Shown here: positions 55,534 through 64,000 of the stretch, in pieces
Position numbering within the stretch: position 1 is the first letter of the stretch
Layout: the number at the start of each line of letters is the position of its first letter
From: Hafnia alvei
GTDB lineage: Bacteria > Pseudomonadota > Gammaproteobacteria > Enterobacterales > Enterobacteriaceae
Reading direction: 5' to 3'
Assembly (NCBI RefSeq): GCF_034424155.1
Contig: NZ_CP139992.1
Location: 4,418,012-4,482,011, forward strand
DNA: 64,000 nucleotides
Translations under genes and position numbers: made by a program
Notes under the pieces: generated by a model
Told to the model about the DNA's origin: nothing
Databases searched by the model: none
The model's input: only the letters and a program-made list of their open reading frames with translations

Positions 55534-56319
55534 GATCTCCTCCCGGCATCTTCTCTAGCTAAGCATCAGCGATGAGATAACGGTGCCTTTCAATTTTCTC
55601 GCCAGACAACCTTAGTCCAACAGGCATCATCAGACTAAACCACGATGGTTATTATCAACGTCGGCAGAATTACGCTTCACGCTCCGCAACAGTGCCCATT
55701 AATCAGTTTAGGAAAGGAACGGAAAAACGGTATGGGGATCACAGAATTAATTTAGCGGGCTAAGCGATAAAGCGCAGAATACGCTGGCGAATGATTTTAC
55801 CTCGCGATTAATCCCTACAAGAAATCGGCCCAATAGAGATAAACCGAATAACAAAAGCAAAAAAAGGTGAAAATCTTTCTTCAGAAGATAAACAGCTCTT
55901 GCTTTACAGCCACGCTATCCTTATAAAAAACGGGTCTACTATTTTTAGTCACAGGCTAAAGCGCACGCTACAGAGTGCCCAATAAGACGATTTTTTCGCC
56001 GTTTACGCAGTTTTAACGTGTAAAACCGCGTCTTTTGTGACGAAAGCATGTTCAGCTTTAGCTCAAAAGAGTAAAACAATAGATAGAAGCAATATGTTAA
56101 GGATTTGAGTGACGAGTGTGAGCAAAACGACACCCTCGTGATCTATACCCGAAATGATTCGGGTTGCATTGAGGCAACGAGTAAACACAGCCAACAAAAA
56201 TGCAGCCTGAAGTATGATGGGTATGAATGAATGCTAACATGCAGGCATGCAAGCGAAACTAGGTAGCGACACCCAATGCCTGCTACCCCGTTAACCGGCT
56301 TTATGGAAGGAGTAAACTT
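55534..56319. promoter_or_regulatory. uspB-uspA divergent region
   Basis: About 790 bp without a convincing gene. It carries both stress promoters and an ERIC-like repeat remnant (56148-56215). Short ORFs present lack coding features. Confidence 0.5.
56148..56215. repeat. ERIC-like intergenic repeat remnant
   Basis: TATACCCGAAATGATTCGGG followed by TTGCATTGAGGCAACGAG and a later TGCAGCCTGAAGTATGA segment. It resembles the enterobacterial TACCC-AAAT-ATTC-GTTGCA intergenic repeats. A related piece is at 62757-62815. Confidence 0.6.
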
Positions 56320-56757
56320 ATGGCTTATAAACACATTCTGGTTGCTGTAGACCTTTCCCCAGAAAGTAACATCTTGGTTGAGAAAGCAGTATCTATGGCG
56401 CGCCCTTATGACGCTAAAGTTTCTCTGATTCACGTGGATGTTAACTATTCTGACCTGTACACCGGCCTAATTGACGTGAATCTGGGCGACATGCAGAAAC
56501 GTATTTCTGACGAAACTCACCACGCCTTGACCGAGCTTTCTCAAAACGCAGGCTACCCAATTACCGAAACCCTGAGCGGCAGCGGCGATTTGGGTCAGGT
56601 ACTGGTTGATGCTATTAAGAAATACGATATGGATTTGGTTCTGTGCGGACATCATCAGGATTTCTGGAGCAAGCTGATGTCTTCTGCGCGCCAATTGATC
56701 AACACCGTACACATCGACATGTTAATTGTTCCACTACGTGACGAAGACGAAGACTAA
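56320..56757 (+). CDS. uspA: UspA, universal stress protein A
   Basis: A 145-residue cytoplasmic stress protein induced by growth arrest. [42 protein letters not shown] and [19 protein letters not shown] match E. coli UspA closely. The UspA type lacks the ATP-binding GxGx motif. Strong GGAAGGAGTAAACTT ribosome-binding site and a following terminator. Confidence 0.96.
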   Translation: MAYKHILVAVDLSPESNILVEKAVSMARPYDAKVSLIHVDVNYSDLYTGLIDVNLGDMQKRISDETHHALTELSQNAGYPITETLSGSGDLGQVLVDAIKKYDMDLVLCGHHQDFWSKLMSSARQLINTVHIDMLIVPLRDEDED

Positions 56758-56788
56758 CCTTTTCGCTCTTCTGCTCAATTAAGCTTTC

Positions 56789-56816
56789 AACGCCCGCTCT
56801 GCGGGCGTTTTTGTTT
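56789..56816 (+). terminator. Intrinsic terminator after uspA
   Basis: Nine-bp stem AACGCCCGC / GCGGGCGTT, TCT loop, then TTTTGTTTTT. Confidence 0.9.
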
Positions 56817-56821
56817 TTACC

Positions 56822-56936
56822 CTACCACCCCCTCCCAGCCTTCCCCTTCACAGGGTGATGGGCCGATCGAGATGCCTACAAGCATCACAGCACAGTTCCC
56901 TCCCCTGCCAAGGGGAGGGTTAGAGTGGGGTTATGC
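56822..56936 (-). repeat. Palindromic intergenic repeat, copy D (inverted)
   Basis: Same family as copies A-C but in opposite orientation: CCCCCTCCCAGCCTTCCCCTT at one end, GATCGAGATGCCTACAAGCAT in the core, and GGGGAGGGTTAGAGTGGGG at the other. It lies between uspA and dtpB; the rest of the 56937-57193 gap shows no gene. Confidence 0.8.
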
Positions 56937-57193
56937 TTTCAGCTTCAGCTAAAAACTTAAGGTGGGGTCATTGAATTCTCTACAAAAAAACCACGAATCA
57001 TCTTTTAAAGAGTGTGATCAACCACTAAGATCGCAATCAGTCCATACAATAATCTACATCATCACCAAAAATTGGCATTAACACGGCATCAAAACATATA
57101 AAAACGGAATTCTATTTCATCAGGGATGTATCTTCGGCAGTAGGCTCCGCGCATGCCTACACTTAATTAATCAATATTCGAAGGCGAACTAAT

Positions 57194-58672
57194 ATGAATA
57201 AGCCCGCCCCAGTCGGTTTATTGCAGCAACCTAAACCGTTTTTCATGATTTTCTTTGTTGAGCTATGGGAACGCTTTGGTTACTACGGCGTGCAAGGCAT
57301 TCTGGCTGTTTTCTTCGTTAAACAGCTAGGCTTCTCACAGGAACAGGCCTTCATCACCTTCGGCGCATTTGCTGCTTTGGTTTATGGACTGATCTCCATC
57401 GGCGGCTACGTCGGCGACCATCTGCTTGGCACCAAACGAACCATGGTACTGGGCGCAATTGTCTTAGCGCTCGGCTACTTCATGACCGGTTTGTCACTGC
57501 ATAAACCCGATATGATCTTTATCGCCCTCGGGACTATCGCGGTTGGTAACGGCCTGTTTAAAGCCAACCCGGCCAGCCTGCTATCAAAATGCTATCCGCC
57601 AAAAGATCCCCGCTTAGATGGCGCATTTACCCTGTTTTATATGTCTATCAATATCGGCTCGCTGCTGTCATTGTCACTGGCTCCGATTATTGCCGACAAA
57701 TATGGCTACGCCGTGACCTATAACTTATGCGGCATTGGCTTAGTCGTGGCATTGCTGGTTTATTTCTGCTGCCGTGGCATGGTGCGTGACATCGGTTCAG
57801 AGCCTGATGCCAAACCAATGAACTTCAAAAACCTGCTGCTGGTGCTCATCGGCACCGTGGTTATGGTGTACGTTTGTGCATGGCTGATGCATAACGTCAA
57901 AGTTGCCAATATCGTGCTGATCGTGCTGTCGATCATCGTGATTTTCTTCTTCTTCCGTGAAGCGTTTAAGCAGAATAAAAGCGACCGCAACCGCATGTAC
58001 GTGGCTTTCGTTTTAATGATTGAAGCCGTACTGTTTTACATTCTGTATGCCCAGATGCCGACCTCGCTGAACTTCTTTGCGATTAACAACGTGCACCATG
58101 AAATCCTGGGTATCGCAATTAACCCAGTCAGCTTCCAAGCACTAAACCCATTCTGGGTGGTCGTTGCCAGCCCGATTTTGGCATCGCTCTATACGCGTTT
58201 CGGCGCTAAAGGCAAAGACCTGACCATGCCTGCCAAATTTACGCTGGGTATGTTCCTGTGCTCGCTGGGCTTCCTAACTGCCGCAGCGGCTGGGCTCTGG
58301 TTTGCCGATGCGCAGGGTCTGACGTCTCCGTGGTTTATTGTGCTGGTTTATCTATTCCAAAGTCTGGGTGAGCTGATGATCAGCGCCTTAGGTTTAGCCA
58401 TGGTGGCTGCGCTGGTACCTCAATATTTGATGGGCTTCATTCTTGGGATGTGGTTCCTGACTCAGGCCGCCGCCTTCCTGCTTGGTGGCTATGTGGCAAC
58501 CTTTACCGCCGTACCTGAAGGTATTAGCGATCCGCTGCAAACCCTGCCAATTTATACTGGCGTATTCAGCAAAATCGGCATCGCCACCTTTGTTATCGCC
58601 ATCATTATGGCCGCAATGGTGCCATGGCTAAACCGCATGATGAATACCCAACCGGAAAGCCAAAAAGCGTAA
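57194..58672 (+). CDS. dtpB: DtpB, POT-family di/tripeptide:proton symporter
   Basis: A 492-residue inner-membrane peptide transporter with about 14 helices. The PTR2 signatures are [22 protein letters not shown] (ExxERFxYY-type, about residues 20-41) and [19 protein letters not shown] with [13 protein letters not shown]. Follows uspA as in E. coli. Takes up di- and tripeptides. Confidence 0.94.
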   Translation: MNKPAPVGLLQQPKPFFMIFFVELWERFGYYGVQGILAVFFVKQLGFSQEQAFITFGAFAALVYGLISIGGYVGDHLLGTKRTMVLGAIVLALGYFMTGLSLHKPDMIFIALGTIAVGNGLFKANPASLLSKCYPPKDPRLDGAFTLFYMSINIGSLLSLSLAPIIADKYGYAVTYNLCGIGLVVALLVYFCCRGMVRDIGSEPDAKPMNFKNLLLVLIGTVVMVYVCAWLMHNVKVANIVLIVLSIIVIFFFFREAFKQNKSDRNRMYVAFVLMIEAVLFYILYAQMPTSLNFFAINNVHHEILGIAINPVSFQALNPFWVVVASPILASLYTRFGAKGKDLTMPAKFTLGMFLCSLGFLTAAAAGLWFADAQGLTSPWFIVLVYLFQSLGELMISALGLAMVAALVPQYLMGFILGMWFLTQAAAFLLGGYVATFTAVPEGISDPLQTLPIYTGVFSKIGIATFVIAIIMAAMVPWLNRMMNTQPESQKA

Positions 58673-58698
58673 ATACAGGTCTTTTCGTCATTTCCCCT

Positions 58699-58726
58699 AA
58701 CGCCTCCATCTGGAGGCGTTTTTATT
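58699..58726 (+). terminator. Intrinsic terminator after dtpB
   Basis: Ten-bp stem AACGCCTCCA / TGGAGGCGTT with a TC loop and T-rich tail. Confidence 0.88.
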
Positions 58727-58897
58727 TGCTACGTGATAATAAATCGCTTGATTAAAAACCTATTCCTAGTGATATAGTCAAAACGCAAACACAAAACATA
58801 ATTGCATTTATAACCATAAAAAACGCATAAAACATCAACTACACTTCCCCTAAATAATCCAAGTTGAAGGACTACGGGAAATAAGGAGTACCAAACT

Positions 58898-60241
58898 ATG
58901 GAGCAGCTATTGTCTCTGGAAAACTTTCTCGCCAGCGTACAACAACGCGATCCCAACCAACCCGAATTCTTGCAGGCCGTGCGAGAAGTAATGACCACCC
59001 TGTGGCCATTTCTAGAGAAAAATCCACGCTATCGTGACGCCGCCCTGCTAGAACGCCTGATCGAGCCTGAACGTGTCATTCAGTTCCGCGTCACATGGGT
59101 TGACGATCGTGGACAGGTTCAGGTCAACCGCGCATGGCGCGTACAGTTTAGCTCGGCCATTGGGCCATTTAAGGGCGGAATGCGCTTCCATCCTTCAGTT
59201 AATCTGTCGATCCTGAAATTCCTTGGCTTTGAGCAAACGTTTAAAAACGCGCTTACCACGCTGCCGATGGGCGGGGGTAAAGGCGGGAGTGATTTCAATC
59301 CGAAAGGAAAAAGCGACGGCGAAATCATGCGCTTCTGCCAAGCCTTAATGACTGAACTGTATCGTCATTTAGGTGCCGACACCGACGTTCCGGCGGGTGA
59401 TATCGGCGTGGGTGGGCGAGAAGTGGGCTTTATGGCTGGCATGATGAAAAAGCTGTCGAACAACACCGCATGCGTATTCACCGGTAAAGGGCTGTCGTTT
59501 GGCGGCAGTTTAATCCGGCCTGAAGCGACGGGCTATGGCCTGGTTTACTTCACCGACGCCATGCTAAAACGCCATGGTTTAGGCTTTGAAGGAATGAAGG
59601 TCGCGGTATCAGGCTCGGGGAACGTGGCTCAATACGCCATCGAGAAAGCAATGGAGCTGGGCGCGCGCGTCGTCACCGCTTCAGACTCTAACGGCACCGT
59701 AGTCGATGAAGCTGGCTTTACGCCGGAAAAACTGGCGCGTCTGTGCCAGATTAAATCTCAGCAGGATGGGCGCATTGCCGACTATGCCAAAGAGTTTGGC
59801 CTCACTTATCTTGAAGGCCAGCAGCCTTGGGGCATCAGCGTTGATATCGCTCTGCCTTGCGCCACCCAAAACGAACTGGATGCGCCAGCCGCACGTCTGT
59901 TGATCGCCAATGGTGTTAAAGCCGTGGCCGAAGGCGCAAATATGCCAACCACGATTGAAGCCACGGATCTCTTCCTTGAAGCGGGTGTTTTATTTGCGCC
60001 GGGTAAAGCGGCTAACGCCGGTGGCGTAGCAACATCTGGTTTAGAAATGGCGCAGAACGCGGCACGCATGGGTTGGAAGGCTGAGAAAGTGGATTTGCGC
60101 CTGCACCACATCATGCTAGATATTCACCAAGCCTGCGTGGAATATGGCGGTGAAGATAAACAAACTAACTATGTGCGCGGGGCGAATATTGCAGGCTTTG
60201 TGAAAGTCGCCGATGCCATGCTGGCGCAGGGTGTTTTATAA
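58898..60241 (+). CDS. gdhA: NADP-specific glutamate dehydrogenase
   Basis: A 447-residue cytoplasmic hexameric enzyme aminating 2-oxoglutarate to glutamate with NADPH. Active-site lysine segment LPMGGGKGGSDFNPKGKS (about residues 120-137); PAGDIGVGGREVGFM; Rossmann loop VAVSGSGNVAQYAIEKA; C-terminal AAN-AGGVATSGLEM. TAAGGAGTACC precedes the ATG. Confidence 0.96.
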   Translation: MEQLLSLENFLASVQQRDPNQPEFLQAVREVMTTLWPFLEKNPRYRDAALLERLIEPERVIQFRVTWVDDRGQVQVNRAWRVQFSSAIGPFKGGMRFHPSVNLSILKFLGFEQTFKNALTTLPMGGGKGGSDFNPKGKSDGEIMRFCQALMTELYRHLGADTDVPAGDIGVGGREVGFMAGMMKKLSNNTACVFTGKGLSFGGSLIRPEATGYGLVYFTDAMLKRHGLGFEGMKVAVSGSGNVAQYAIEKAMELGARVVTASDSNGTVVDEAGFTPEKLARLCQIKSQQDGRIADYAKEFGLTYLEGQQPWGISVDIALPCATQNELDAPAARLLIANGVKAVAEGANMPTTIEATDLFLEAGVLFAPGKAANAGGVATSGLEMAQNAARMGWKAEKVDLRLHHIMLDIHQACVEYGGEDKQTNYVRGANIAGFVKVADAMLAQGVL

Positions 60242-60270
60242 GGTTTTCTCAAGAAAGGTTTTCTCAAGAA
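60241..60270. repeat. Exact 15-bp tandem duplication after gdhA
   Basis: AGGTTTTCTCAAGAA occurs twice head to tail directly after the gdhA stop codon. Confidence 0.9.
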
Positions 60271-60273
60271 GTT

Positions 60274-60342
60274 ACCCCACCCTAGCCCTCCCCTTCGCAG
60301 GGGAGGGAACCGTTCGGTGATCTCTCCCTACCAAGGGGGGGC
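60274..60342 (+). repeat. Palindromic intergenic repeat, copy E (internally deleted)
   Basis: Begins ACCCCACCCTAGCCCTCCCC and contains CAGGGGAGGGAACCGTTCGGTGA, as in copies A-C. The AAGGATCTCGATCGG core is lost and only a stub (CCCTACCAAGGGGGGG) of the right end is left. Confidence 0.78.
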
Positions 60343-60358
60343 TGTATAACTGAACTGA

Positions 60359-61528
60359 TTACTTCCCTTCCAACTCACTTAAGATTTTATACGCCACCGT
60401 TACACGCTGATCGATAGAGTAGTTCTTGTTCGCCAGCATCACGATACCCATCTTTTTAGCCGGAACAAATGCGATGTAGGCACCAAAACCATTGGTGGAA
60501 CCGGTTTTGTTAATCCATACATTTTCCTGTGGTGGCAGCGGTGGAACAATCGGCGTAGCAACGCTTTTTGTCATCGCCATATCGTTGCCAGTGAGCAGAT
60601 CCGGCAGAGATACCGGATATGGCAGCTGTTCCCACATCAGATCCTGAGTGATTTTGCCTGACTTGAAGTAACCGATATGCGTGTCGGTGAGCGCTTTTTG
60701 CAGCGTCGAATTTCCATCAAGTTTTAGCTGCCCCATATTGGCTTGCACATAGCGAATCAGGTCACTCGCATTGGTTCTAATGCCATAGGCTTCGTTGCCC
60801 AACACTTCCATATTAACGTGGATCGGCTCATTCTTTTTGTTATAGCCCCAAGCATAATTTTCCGCTTGGTCTGCTGGAACATTAAGATAGGTGTGCGTCA
60901 TGCCCAACTTCGGAAGGAGCGTTTTCTCAATCGCATCTTCGTAAGTCATTCCCATGCTTTGCGCGGCAATCATGCCCAACAAGCCGGTACCAATATTGGA
61001 ATAAACACGGTGAGTCCCCGCAGGATCGGCGGGTTTCCACGCTTTCAGATAAGCCATCAGCTGATCGGTGTTTTTCACTTCTTCAGGCATGAACAGCGCT
61101 AAACCTGTGGTATGCGTTCCCGCATTCAGCACGCTAATGTGATCGAAGCTGCTGCCGCGCAGTTCTGGAACATAATGGCTAATGCTTTTATCCAGCGATA
61201 ACTTGCCGCTGACCTGTGCATAAGACGCCAGCGTCGCTGCAAAGGTTTTGCTCAGCGAGCCAACTTCAAATAGCGTGTTGTCCGTTACGGGCTGCTGGGG
61301 CTGTTTGGAGGCTAAGCCATAGTTATAAATATAATTTTTACCGTTCAGCGTAACTGCCACCGACATGCCCGGAATATTATTCTTCTGCATCAGCGGCTGG
61401 ATCAGGCTATCAACGGTGTCTTTAATTTTGGCCTGATCCATTTCTGACGCCATGGCACCCTGAGCCGTTAAAGCCAGACAGGTAATCACGGATAACAACT
61501 TCAATGTGCTCTGCATTTTTTTACGCAT
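60359..61528 (-). CDS. ampC: AmpC class C beta-lactamase (ACC-type)
   Basis: A periplasmic serine beta-lactamase of 385-389 residues. Signal peptide LLSVITCLALTAQGAMA. The catalytic motifs are GSLSKTFAA (SxxK), HRVYSNIGT (YxN) and INKTGSTNG (KTG). The sequence strongly resembles ACC-1 and Hafnia AmpC, including PLMQKNNIPGMSVAV and VGSLSKTFAATLASYAQVSG. ATGs at 61528 and 61516 are both possible; AAAAGG lies upstream of the first. Divergent from ampR. Hydrolyses penicillins and cephalosporins. Confidence 0.95.
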   Translation of the reverse strand: MRKKMQSTLKLLSVITCLALTAQGAMASEMDQAKIKDTVDSLIQPLMQKNNIPGMSVAVTLNGKNYIYNYGLASKQPQQPVTDNTLFEVGSLSKTFAATLASYAQVSGKLSLDKSISHYVPELRGSSFDHISVLNAGTHTTGLALFMPEEVKNTDQLMAYLKAWKPADPAGTHRVYSNIGTGLLGMIAAQSMGMTYEDAIEKTLLPKLGMTHTYLNVPADQAENYAWGYNKKNEPIHVNMEVLGNEAYGIRTNASDLIRYVQANMGQLKLDGNSTLQKALTDTHIGYFKSGKITQDLMWEQLPYPVSLPDLLTGNDMAMTKSVATPIVPPLPPQENVWINKTGSTNGFGAYIAFVPAKKMGIVMLANKNYSIDQRVTVAYKILSELEGK

Positions 61529-61754
61529 ATCAAATGACCTTTTAATCGGAGATATTTTGAATCTTGCACGCCTATCAGCATGCAAAAGAAAAAGTTTAGC
61601 GAAATAATCATTCACATGATGAACTGATGGCGCAACAGCACCAAACTCATCGTGGCGGCAGGAATATCCGCTATCACCCGTAGATTGACAAGCGAGATTA
61701 AATTCCCTTAGGGTAAAGAAAAACTTATAGCCAGCTTCTTAAAGGGCCATGATC
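61529..61754. promoter_or_regulatory. ampC-ampR divergent control region
   Basis: About 220 bp in which AmpR would bind to control ampC and itself. The AT-rich segment near 61600-61640 (containing ATCATTCACATGATGAAC) is a plausible operator, but I cannot define it. Confidence 0.5.
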
Positions 61755-62621
61755 ATGCGTTCCCATCTCCCGCTTAACGCGCTGCGCGCCTTTGAAGCCT
61801 CTGCCCGCCACCTTAGTTTTACTCGTGCGGGACTGGAGCTCAGCGTGACGCAGGCAGCCGTTAGCCAGCAAGTGCGCACCCTTGAGGCGAGGTTAGGAAC
61901 GCAGCTATTTAAACGCCTACCGCGAGGATTAGAACTCACCGATGAAGCTCATGTCTTAATGCCGGTGCTCAGCGAAGCGTTTAGCCAGATTGAGGCGGTG
62001 CTTAAACAGTTTGACGGCGGTCATTTTCATGAAGTGCTAACCGTCGCAGCAGTAGGCACTTTCGCCGTGGGCTGGCTGATGCCTCGCTTATAAAGTTTTA
62101 ACGCTGACCATCCCTTTGTTGAGCTTAGACTGCTCACCAATAACAATCTGGTTAATTTAGCCGGAGAAGGCTTAGATTTTGCCATACGCTTTGGCAACGG
62201 CATGTGGCCCGCGACCCATAACGTTCGGCTATTTGATGCTCCCCTCAGCGTACTGTGTACTCCTAGCGTTGCTCAGCGATTAGAGCAGCCTCAAGATTTA
62301 GCCAAAGAAACGCTTATGCGCTCTTATCGAGCCGAAGAGTGGAACAACTGGTTTCTCGCGGCGGATATTGAGCCCATCAGAGTTAACGGGCCTATTTTCG
62401 ATTCGTCACGCTTGATGGTTGAAGCTGCTATTCAGAATGGGGGCGTCGCGCTGGCTCCAGCCAAAATGTTCGAACACGAACTACAAAACGGCATATTAGT
62501 GAGCCCTTTTGATATCAGCGTTGAAGTCGGTAGCTATTGGCTAACGTGGCTGAAATCCAAACCCTTATCACCCGCCATGCAACAGTTCCAGCAATGGCTT
62601 GTGGCACAAGTCAACGAGTAG
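61755..62621 (+). pseudogene. ampR: ampR, LysR-type regulator of ampC interrupted by an in-frame TAA
   Basis: The reading frame encodes an AmpR-like protein of about 288 residues but contains one TAA at 62091-62093 (codon 113). Before it: LPLNALRAFEASARHLSFTRAG and an HTH (TQAAVSQQVRTLEARLG). After it, in the same frame: HPFVELRLLTNNN, GLDFAIRFGNG, RLFDAPLSVLCTP and GSYWLTWLKSKPLSPAMQQFQQWL, ending at the normal place. No frameshift is needed. The truncated product would keep the DNA-binding domain but lose most of the effector domain. A sequencing error is possible. Confidence 0.85.
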
Positions 62622-62756
62622 CGTTGTTAACATAACCATGACCAAACCGTGGCCTATCACAACCATAGACGCAACCTTTGCGGCAATAGCGTGAGTAGCG
62701 GTACACTCTAAGACAATTTTCTCACCGGCAGTGATTAGCTTTGCGCCGCCGGATAT

Positions 62757-62815
62757 ATACCCTAAATAATTCAAGTGGCATCGATGCGGCTTGAAGTATG
62801 ACGGGGACACAACTC
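62757..62815. repeat. ERIC-like intergenic repeat fragment upstream of gor
   Basis: ATACCCTAAATAATTCAAGT, then GGCATCGATGCGGC and TTGAAGTATGACGGG. Same family as the fragment at 56148-56215. Confidence 0.6.
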
Positions 62816-62828
62816 ATGGAACTCCCTG

Positions 62829-64000
62829 ATGACTAAACATTATGACTATCTCGCAATTGGCGGTGGCAGCGGCGGTATTGCTTCCATCAACCGTGCGGCC
62901 ATGTATGGCCAAAAGTGTGCGCTGGTTGAAGCCAAGTATCTGGGCGGCACCTGCGTAAACGTGGGTTGTGTGCCGAAAAAAGTAATGTGGCACGCTGCAC
63001 AAATCGCGGAAGTGATCCATCTGTATGGCCCTGACTATGGTTTTGATACCACGGTGAATAAGTTCGATTGGGGCAAACTGATCGAAAGCCGCACCGCCTA
63101 TATCGACCGTATCCATCAGTCCTATGAACGTGGACTGGGCAACAATAAAGTGGATGTGATCCACGGCTTTGCCAAATTTATTGATGCGCATACCGTTGAA
63201 GTGAACGGCGAAACCATCACCGCCGATCATATCCTGATCGCAACCGGTGGCCGCCCTTCTCGCCCGAATATTCCAGGGGCAGAATACGGCATTAACTCCG
63301 ATGGTTTCTTTGAATTAGATGCACTGCCAAAACGCGTGGCAGTGGTGGGTGCTGGCTATATCGCAGTAGAAATTGCCGGTGTGCTGAATGGTTTGGGCTC
63401 TGAAACCCATCTGTTCGTGCGTAAACACGCGCCTCTGCGTACCTTTGATCCAATGATCGTTGAAGCATTGGTTGAAGTGATGAACGCCGAAGGCCCGCAG
63501 TTGCACACCCAGTCAGTGCCAAAATCCGTGGTTAAAAATAGCGACGGTAGCCTGACGTTAACGCTGGAAAATGGCAAAACGTTTGAAGTTGACTGCCTGA
63601 TTTGGGCCATTGGCCGTGAACCTGCCAACGACAATATCAACCTGAGCGCCGCGGGTGTCAAAACCAACGATAAAGGCTATATCACCGTTGATAAGTATCA
63701 GAATACCAACGTAAAAGGCATTTATGCCGTTGGTGATAACACCGGTGCCGTTGAGTTAACGCCGGTCGCCGTTGCTGCAGGCCGCCGCTTGTCTGAGCGT
63801 TTGTTTAACAACAAACCTGATGAGCATCTCGACTACAGCAATATTCCAACCGTAGTATTCAGCCATCCGCCAATTGGCACCGTTGGTTTAACTGAAGACC
63901 AGGCGAAAGAGCAGCATGGCGAAGACAACGTGAAGGTGTACAAATCCTCCTTCACCGCGATGTATACCGCTGTGACTCAGCACCGCCAACCGTGCCGCAT
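62829..64000 (+). CDS. gor: Glutathione reductase (3' end beyond window)
   Basis: The first 390 codons of an approximately 450-residue FAD/NADPH disulfide reductase that reduces glutathione disulfide. N-terminal FAD loop [18 protein letters not shown], redox-active CVNVGC (about residues 42-47) followed by [15 protein letters not shown] loop [14 protein letters not shown] and FAD site IYAVGD. The gene continues past the right edge. The order after the usp genes and dtpB resembles the E. coli region, with gdhA, ampC and ampR added. Confidence 0.95.
   Translation, partial: MTKHYDYLAIGGGSGGIASINRAAMYGQKCALVEAKYLGGTCVNVGCVPKKVMWHAAQIAEVIHLYGPDYGFDTTVNKFDWGKLIESRTAYIDRIHQSYERGLGNNKVDVIHGFAKFIDAHTVEVNGETITADHILIATGGRPSRPNIPGAEYGINSDGFFELDALPKRVAVVGAGYIAVEIAGVLNGLGSETHLFVRKHAPLRTFDPMIVEALVEVMNAEGPQLHTQSVPKSVVKNSDGSLTLTLENGKTFEVDCLIWAIGREPANDNINLSAAGVKTNDKGYITVDKYQNTNVKGIYAVGDNTGAVELTPVAVAAGRRLSERLFNNKPDEHLDYSNIPTVVFSHPPIGTVGLTEDQAKEQHGEDNVKVYKSSFTAMYTAVTQHRQPCR

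Noticed and set aside
61749-62093. Short stand-alone LysR-type regulator followed by a second regulator gene at 62202
   Set aside because: Both parts are in the same frame and together form one AmpR interrupted by a single TAA.

Overview
The window is chromosomal DNA of an enteric gammaproteobacterium, most probably Hafnia or its close relative Obesumbacterium. Core genes (rsmD, dsdCXA, fdoGHI, uspA/uspB, pitA, gdhA, gor) closely resemble their Escherichia counterparts. The chromosomal class C beta-lactamase strongly resembles the ACC-1 type, which originates from Hafnia. No phage, transposase or plasmid replication gene was seen, so this is a conserved backbone with several accessory insertions. 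Species assignment is from remembered family sequences, not from a search.

Layout. 1-2.8 kb: 5' end of ftsY, rsmD and small membrane or unknown genes of the yhhL/yhhM/yhhN neighbourhood. 2.9-6.7 kb: D-serine catabolism (dsdA, dsdX, divergent dsdC). 6.7-8.2 kb: yiiM and sodA with a Fur box. 8.5-12.3 kb: a glycerate module (CdaR-type regulator, glycerate kinase, GntP permease). 12.6-14.6 kb: a two-gene Septu-like defence pair (HNH nuclease plus ABC-type ATPase). 14.7-21.4 kb: formate dehydrogenase-O with an in-frame UGA/selenocysteine codon, plus fdhD and fdhE. 21.6-22.3 kb: a DUF559 endonuclease gene sitting inside an array of roughly 100-bp palindromic repeats. 22.3-25.6 kb: yigL, pldB, asd. 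25.6-28.9 kb: BtsS-type histidine kinase, the small RNA RyhB under a Fur box, aaaT, and an RcsB-like regulator. 29.2-36.1 kb: an unknown regulator and a five-gene chaperone-usher operon. 36.1-40.3 kb: long regulatory region and mgtA. 40.3-43.1 kb: hicAB, an NTF2-like protein, yhiN. 43.4-44.9 kb: pitA. 45.1-53.5 kb: an IprA-like regulator and an eight-gene type 1-like fimbrial operon. 53.6-55.1 kb: an NSS-family sodium symporter preceded by a leader-peptide attenuator. 55.2-64 kb: uspB, uspA, dtpB, gdhA, ampC, a nonsense-interrupted ampR, and gor cut by the window end.

The most interesting signal is upstream of the NSS transporter. On the minus strand there is a 15-codon leader peptide ending in a run of four Leu and two Ile codons. 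It is followed by mutually exclusive hairpins and a strong GC-rich terminator. This reads as a classical ribosome-mediated attenuator and predicts that the transporter is controlled by, and probably carries, leucine/isoleucine. A second 13-codon ORF with sequestered Shine-Dalgarno sites overlaps the transporter start.

Other notable points: the DUF559 gene takes its ribosome-binding site from one repeat copy and its stop codon from the next; ampR has a single in-frame TAA; RyhB appears longer than in E. coli; BtsS lacks its usual adjacent response regulator; and two chaperone-usher operons each carry a second chaperone gene.
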